Of a stretch of 64,000 bases of DNA, positions 61,301-64,000 are shown in pieces. The stretch's first letter is position 1, and each line of letters begins with the position of its first letter. The DNA lies in assembly GCA_965242845.1 (NCBI GenBank), contig CBDETC010000001.1:562855-626854 (forward strand), written 5' to 3'. The notes below the pieces were generated by a model, which saw only the letters and a list, made by a program, of their open reading frames with translations, was not told where the DNA came from and made no database searches. The stretch is from RHLJ01 sp965242845. GTDB taxonomy: Bacteria > Bacteroidota > Rhodothermia > Balneolales > Balneolaceae. A program made the translations under genes and the position numbers.

Positions 61301-62466
61301 ATATTGTTCCAGGTAGCACCAAAGTCGAATGCGGAGAAATTTGCCCGAACAGTCATTTCTGACGAAGTAAGCCCGGTTGCAACTTCATCACCATTACCAA
61401 CATCTATAGACTGTCCGCTGGTTTCGGTATTCCAGTAGCCTCCGGTAATTCGTGCATTTAATTCTCTACCCATAAAGCCTCCAACATTAGAACTACCGCT
61501 TACCAGTCCGGTAGAATAATTGTTGGTAATATTTGTAACTCCACCGCTCTGTAACCCAATTAAGCCCCCAACATCACTGGTTCCGGATACACTTCCTGTG
61601 GAATACGTATTTTCCAACGCTGTTCTAAGAGAACGTCCAAGAACCCCTCCTACTCCGCCCACACCTTGTACATCTCCCGTGGCATAAGATTTTGAAATAA
61701 TGAACTTATTCGCCGATGGAGAATTGGCATATCCAACTAATCCCCCTGCATAGTTTCCGGAAACAGTTACATCACCGGCAGCCCAGGAAGAGGAAATGGA
61801 ACCATATAAATACCCAATTAGACCTCCTCCATTTGATCCCGATGCAACTACATCAGCAATAGAATATAGATTATTAAAATCTCCGTCATTGCTAGTATGA
61901 ACAAGCCAACCAGCCAGTCCCCCCACGCTGTTAGCGCCCTCCACGGTTCCCGTTGTATAGGAATAACTTATATAATCCGCAGCAGTACCTGAATATCCAA
62001 CAAGGCCTCCCACATAGTCATTACCAACAATAGAAACGGAAATTAAGCCGATGTTGGACAGGGTGGCACCGTTTATATAGCCAAATAGCCCAATGTTATC
62101 CTGACCAGAACGGTTAATGGTAAGATCGGAGATTTCATAGCCGTCACCATTAAAGTTTCCTGTGAATGCTGTAGTAGAATTACCAATTGGTGAGAAGCCG
62201 AAACCTGAATCCCAGGTAGAGGTGGAAGATGCGTCAATATCAGTGGTTAGTTTGTAATAGCTAGCCCATTCCGAATCATTTTGGCTGAGCCAGTATAAAT
62301 TGTTTAAGGATGAAATGAGATAAGGATCTCCCGAAGTTCCACTACCGGAAGGTGGGGTAGCTGTTTGAGAAAAGGCGTGTTGAGTGATTGAGAAAGAGAA
62401 GAGAAAAGTTAAAACCCAACCTGAAGTCTTGAAAGATGGTTTAATGAACTGCATAGAGACTGACAT
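55366..62466 (-). CDS. Giant GLUG-repeat surface protein with T9SS-type sorting domain
   Basis: A 2,366-residue exported protein. The signal peptide has its core at VLTFLFSFSITQHAFSQ; ATG at 62454 is an equally good start. Five modules of about 375 residues begin at about 36, 414, 786, 1165 and 1541, each with an entry (PPSGSGT..DPYQI..L..LYWLS), a FSPIGN..TFTG..DG block, six or so GLUG motifs (GGLVGY, GGLIG) and a closing YWNTETSG. Modules 1 and 3 match, as do 2 and 4; module 5 is a separate type. A 420-residue region without repeats (WHLVSNPYHT) follows. The last 80 residues (NYPNPFNPTTNIQFG, then ASGVYLYQLRAG) form a type IX-like C-terminal sorting domain. Probably a cell-surface adhesin; ligand unknown. 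Confidence 0.9.
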   Translation of the reverse strand: MSVSMQFIKPSFKTSGWVLTFLFSFSITQHAFSQTATPPSGSGTSGDPYLISSLNNLYWLSQNDSEWASYYKLTTDIDASSTSTWDSGFGFSPIGNSTTAFTGNFNGDGYEISDLTINRSGQDNIGLFGYINGATLSNIGLISVSIVGNDYVGGLVGYSGTAADYISYSYTTGTVEGANSVGGLAGWLVHTSNDGDFNNLYSIADVVASGSNGGGLIGYLYGSISSSWAAGDVTVSGNYAGGLVGYANSPSANKFIISKSYATGDVQGVGGVGGVLGRSLRTALENTYSTGSVSGTSDVGGLIGLQSGGVTNITNNYSTGLVSGSSNVGGFMGRELNARITGGYWNTETSGQSIDVGNGDEVATGLTSSEMTVRANFSAFDFGATWNNIDGLTQPQLRVFLADSIDGYSIADYQTPPSGSGTVIDPYQIDDLPSLYWLSENESAWADYFVQTADIDASEVVAWYDSAGFSPIGNATSSFTGSYDGGDYTISGLTIDRSGEDNIGLFGIGDAATLSNITLLEANVIGNENTGTLAGQISGASTVTGSYATGEVTSVGDSLGGLIGSLSGSGSYEYSDLGSDVNVSSTGSLSFIGGLIGTSHADLSESYATGNVTTDGLAVGGLVGFLSGSVTNSYTTGDIIGDQKAGGVVGNSSGTIEDSYATGDISGDTQVGGVLGYNTGTVTAGYSTGVVIGTSDTGGFLGENNGGTITGGYWDTETSGLSTGIGTDDNTQTVTGLTSSQMLTRSNFIDFDFDTTWNMISGLTQPQLRAFLVDSIDGYFIADFETLPNGSGTSGDPYQIANLGDIYWLSESDTAWADYFIQTADIDASKTIDWYNSAGFSPIGNSTTAFTGNFNGDGYEISDLTINRGTEDNIGLFGYINGATLSNIGLTSVSILGNDHVGGLVGYSGTTADYISYSYTTGTVEGANSVGGLAGWLYHPFNDGDFNNLYSTADVTVSGSNGGGLIGYLNGSLSSSWATGDVTVSSLSAGGLVGYAYSLDTKKFTISESYATGDVQSQSAQQVGGLLGRSLRVALENTYSTGSVSGTSDVGGLLGLQSGGSTDITNNYSTGLVSGSSNVGGFIGRTVNGQISGAYWNTETSGLSIGIGSGSGTITGLDSVEMTVRDNFSGFDFDATWNSINSFSRPYLQAIASDSIDGLAISDYHNAPAGNGTAIDPYQIDDLLSLYWISESDSAWARYYTQIADIDASEVIAWYDSAGFSPIGNSTTAFSGNYDGGGYSISGLTINRPEEDNIGLFGIGNSSTLTNINVLAADITADYNAGILAAEIRGGSTLKENYASGVLTADSGSVGGLVGSLEGSSSYEFSDLVAAVDVTMTTISTSGSVGGLIGNLSGDLSDSYATGSISSSGAIAGGLLGSMGSGTLESSYSAVDVSGVDYTGGLIGVVSGATVENSYATGVVSGDGQVGGLVAEMQSGAIIASSYSIGLVTGTMDVGAFVGINSGTITDGYWNTETSGQVVGIGTDNNAQIVTGLTSSQMRDSSNFTGYEFDTTWTIKQGGTFPYLQSIIPETLPGADSPVSETPSGSGTQANPYQIASLDHLYWISQTDSVWGEYFIQTADIDAFATVGWNGGEGFSPIGNTSTYFSGSYNGDGFTLSDLTIERPGSAHIGLFGLVDSARLDGISLADASITGKYYVGGLVGFLQNGGSVTNSNISGKVTGTGDGIGGMVGTMQSSLDTVSFSRNYSSVAVSSPGDSVGGLIGEVVINVDGSAFSENYATGDISGKNFVGGLIGYIGTGSTTIIDSYATGDINGEQYVGGLIGEATGIDVTRIFAIGEVIGTSSIGGVLGEITSGATTSDLYWNTETSGLATGIGFADGSQTATGLTIAEMIDSTSFVGFDFANTEWGIDQGFTYPYLKETNYRISVATIDGDEGWRMIGHPGIDATYGELLEPLWTQGFTGADSETGANNVSVYNESIGGYEDIASADDLFGVNSSGENSTMNGVYVYVYASSENDGVEEWPKYLVSEYTNKDENYDIELTIADSTAEYAGWHLVSNPYHTALDWKSMVDAGDIDPTNTLAIAYVYNDMLYSGAGGYKMISGYQLPPGVDESFITNDPIPAMQSFFTAATASGSTLSFKPEHQAEKGEYLIKEIKEDTLKAQPVLTLSFVHEKFTDKAAVFAGWDKESPKFNIPKLSVSNLHTQYSEMALSHGKKRWASRSLEEVKEGMHYRIPLELTTTEMGSFTLSWKGLELFADDWELTLIDELTGHQVSLNEEEEFTFDITRTEELTLKNGNARFVLNITVGSLVVGNELGADIPFEYSLSQNYPNPFNPTTNIQFGLPESGNVELIVFDILGRRVSTLVNGRMEAGKHTVRFNARDLASGVYLYQLRAGNNVFNKRFTLIK
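57842..62357 (-). repeat. Five long modular repeats, ABAB plus C
   Basis: Four modules of 1.12-1.14 kb (starting near 62357, 61224, 60108 and 58970) and a fifth near 57842 form the body of the GLUG gene. Modules 1 and 3 share near-identical blocks at a constant offset of 2,247 bases (for example 62140 with 59893, 61938 with 59691). Modules 2 and 4 pair at about 2,253 bases. The two A-B pairs are therefore probably a duplication of a 2.25 kb unit. The fifth module begins near 57842 and continues downstream of the listed range. Confidence 0.85.
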
Positions 62467-62637
62467 TAATTTACAACTGCGGCTAATCTATTTGATGCAG
62501 TGTGTAATAGTAGTAGCTGTAGTCCCTTCGTATCCACCCAGGGGCCGCATGAAAAGCCAGCTTTTTATCTTCTCATCAACGTTGAATGTTCAAGGTTCGG
62601 TGTTTCTTTTTAGCTAATCAGACTTAGCGAAGATACT

Positions 62638-63594
62638 CTAGAAAACCTCTTTCGCTACCTCGTAGACGGATAGTGATTTACCCATGGAATAATAATGTAG
62701 AGTGGGTACCCCAAATTCAATCAACTCTTTTGATTGCTGGATGGCCCACTCTATTCCTACTTCTCTCGCCCCTTCGTTATCTGTACACTTCTCAAGTTCA
62801 TTGGTGAGAGCTTCTGGAATATCAATATGGAATAAGTCGGGTAAAAGCGTGATTTGTTTTAGTGTAGTAATGGGCTTAAGTCCGGGCACAATGGGAATTT
62901 CAATCCCTATTTCTCTGCAAGATTTCACGAAATCGAAGTACTTCTGGTTATCAAAAAACATCTGAGTAACGATATAGTCTGCCCCAGCTTCCACCTTCTT
63001 CTTTAAATACCGGAGGTCTGTTTCCATATTGGGAGCATTAGTATGTTTTTCCGGATACCCGGCTACACCAATACAAAAATTAGATGGCTGTGCATTTTCA
63101 ATTTCCTCATCCAGATACACTCCGTTATTCATTTCTACTACCTGCCCTAGTAATTCAGAGGCATAGGCATGACCATTTTCCTCAGGAACAAACTCCCGGT
63201 CTGGTTTTCTTACGTCCCCTTGTAGCACCAGCACATTATCAATCCCCAGAAAGTTTAGGTCGATCAGTGCATTTTCGGTTTCTTCCCTGGAAAAACCACC
63301 ACAAATGATATGAGGCACTGCATCTACATTATAATGGTTCTGAATAGCCGCACACATCCCTACTGTTCCAGGCCGTTTGCGAACAGTTTTCCGCTCTAAT
63401 AAGCCATTCGAATGCTTTTTATAGGAATACTCCTCTCTATGATAAGTCACATCAATAAACGGAGGGTTAAACTCCATTAGAGGATCGATATGATCGAATA
63501 GTGTTCGAATGTTCTGCCCTTTCAAAGGAGGTAAAACCTCAAAGGTAAAAAGGGTTTCTCCATTCGCCTGGTTAAAATAGTCGGTTACTTTCAT
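62638..63594 (-). CDS. metF: Methylenetetrahydrofolate reductase
   Basis: A 318-residue FAD-dependent enzyme that reduces 5,10-methylene- to 5-methyl-tetrahydrofolate for methionine synthase. Motifs are FTFEVLPPLKGQ (about 16; catalytic Glu), VTYHREEYSYKK, NVLVLQGDVRKPD, then ADYIVTQMFFDNQKYFDF and PGLKPITTLKQI. It is followed upstream, past a repeat element, by the end of metH on the same strand, as expected for one-carbon genes. Confidence 0.96.
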   Translation of the reverse strand: MKVTDYFNQANGETLFTFEVLPPLKGQNIRTLFDHIDPLMEFNPPFIDVTYHREEYSYKKHSNGLLERKTVRKRPGTVGMCAAIQNHYNVDAVPHIICGGFSREETENALIDLNFLGIDNVLVLQGDVRKPDREFVPEENGHAYASELLGQVVEMNNGVYLDEEIENAQPSNFCIGVAGYPEKHTNAPNMETDLRYLKKKVEAGADYIVTQMFFDNQKYFDFVKSCREIGIEIPIVPGLKPITTLKQITLLPDLFHIDIPEALTNELEKCTDNEGAREVGIEWAIQQSKELIEFGVPTLHYYSMGKSLSVYEVAKEVF

Positions 63595-63615
63595 TTACTG
63601 TAGATGTTAATAAAA

Positions 63616-63723
63616 GTCATCCTGAGCATACTTGCGAAGGATCTAATCGGCTTTAAGTCGACAAGATTCTTCGCTTTCGCCTGTCCTCCGTACGAGTACT
63701 TCGGAAGGCGGGCTCAGAATGAC
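63616..63723. repeat. MITE-like intergenic repeat, copy 2
   Basis: A 108-base element between metF and metH in inverse orientation to copy 1 (6869-6946). The ends are GTCATCCTGAG and CTCAGAATGAC, which is complementary to GTCATTCTGAG. Inside are GCGAAGGATCT and AGATTCTTCGC, plus an additional hairpin CGCCTGTCCTCCG...CGGAAGGCG not present in copy 1. Confidence 0.75.
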
Positions 63724-63739
63724 ACTAAAATTACGTTCC

Positions 63740-64000
63740 TCATTTATAGCTCAAATTTGGGGCCAGCCATTTTTCGGTTTCTTCAATACTCTGCCCTTTT
63801 CGTTCTGAATAATTGATAATCTGATCCTTATCTATTTTCCCAACTCCAAAATACCTTGACTGAGGATTCGAGAAATAGAAGCCACTTACCGAACTTGCTG
63901 GATACATAGCAAACGATTCCGTTAGCGAAATACCTGTATTCTTCTCCACCTCCAACACATCAAATAAGGTTCTCTTTTCAGTATGATCAGGACATGCAGG
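63740..64000 (-). CDS. metH: Methionine synthase, C-terminal end only
   Basis: The final 86 residues of the cobalamin-dependent methionine synthase; the rest lies beyond the right edge. It begins PACPDHTEKRTLFDVLEVE and ends LAPNLSYK, with the activation-domain signature MYPASSVSGFYFSNP and the YFGVGKI stretch. The frame is open to base 64000, so an ATG-like start at 63958 is not real. It works with MetF, whose gene is next. Confidence 0.95.
   Translation of the reverse strand, partial: PACPDHTEKRTLFDVLEVEKNTGISLTESFAMYPASSVSGFYFSNPQSRYFGVGKIDKDQIINYSERKGQSIEETEKWLAPNLSYK

Noticed and set aside
57842..62357. Transposon or phage tail-fibre origin of the repeated 4.5 kb
   Set aside because: No transposase or integrase is nearby, the frame is continuous, and the modules are GLUG repeats with a secretion-type C-terminus.

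Overview
The window looks like a chromosomal segment of a free-living Gram-negative bacterium of the Bacteroidota/Rhodothermota-Balneolota kind. The evidence is indirect but consistent. One giant surface protein ends in a type IX secretion-like sorting domain of the NYPNPFNP...IQFGLPESG...GVYLYQL type. There are many short lipoproteins and outer-membrane barrels, a fused isobutyryl-CoA mutase and a GWxTD protein. Promoters carry the Bacteroidota -7 box TAnnTTTG, and both tRNA genes have an upstream TTG at 20-21 bases. No prophage, insertion sequence, CRISPR array or defence island was seen. Gene density is high, and no gene-free stretch exceeds 300 bases.

Layout. 1-6.9 kb: a tandem pair of aldehyde dehydrogenase genes (the first cut by the window edge, the second a pseudo-enzyme), a SPOR lipoprotein, a cupredoxin, a membrane class III cyclase, an outer-membrane barrel and a VTT-family membrane protein. 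7-11.5 kb (minus strand): nusB, a phosphatase and ychF, then tRNA-Val and a PAS histidine kinase. 11.6-21.2 kb: the conserved translation operon thrS-infC-rpmI-rplT-pheS-pheT, running on into division and envelope genes (coiled-coil protein, zapA, ymdB-like, lolD-like, TPR protein). infC appears to use an AUC start. 21.2-29 kb: sugar permease and ROK kinase (convergent), a LytTR regulator, small secreted and VOC proteins, a glycosyltransferase preceded by a membrane protein with a 30-residue repeat, and a Crp/Fnr regulator followed by two small membrane proteins.

29-41.3 kb: fused isobutyryl-CoA mutase, an Ig-like lipoprotein diverging from a COG3014-like/LpoB-like lipoprotein pair, an FAD oxidoreductase with no normal start codon, and an outer-membrane protein with a 755-residue lipoprotein. 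41.5-48.6 kb (minus): tRNA-Ser, GWxTD protein, TonB, PlsC, MurQ, biotin carboxylase and phytoene synthase. 48.7-55.2 kb: a tightly overlapped set lacI-purC-methyltransferase-beta-helix protein, then a Tat-exported Gfo/Idh/MocA oxidoreductase. 55.4-62.5 kb: a 2,366-residue GLUG-repeat protein built of five 375-residue modules in an A-B-A-B-C order. 62.6-64 kb: metF and the 3' end of metH.

How the genes fit together. Much of the window is housekeeping (translation, division, one-carbon and purine metabolism). Around it lies envelope and surface biology: peptidoglycan synthase regulation and recycling (LpoB-like, MurQ, SPOR), lipoprotein traffic (LolD-like), phospholipid synthesis (PlsC), TonB energy transfer, and secreted carbohydrate-related proteins. 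No complete new multi-gene system is proven. The best candidates for undescribed biology are the 30-residue-repeat membrane protein with its glycosyltransferase, the GLUG giant, the 755-residue lipoprotein with its barrel, and the split ALDH16-like pair. Two small repeats with GTCATYCYGAG ends look like members of a mobile intergenic family.
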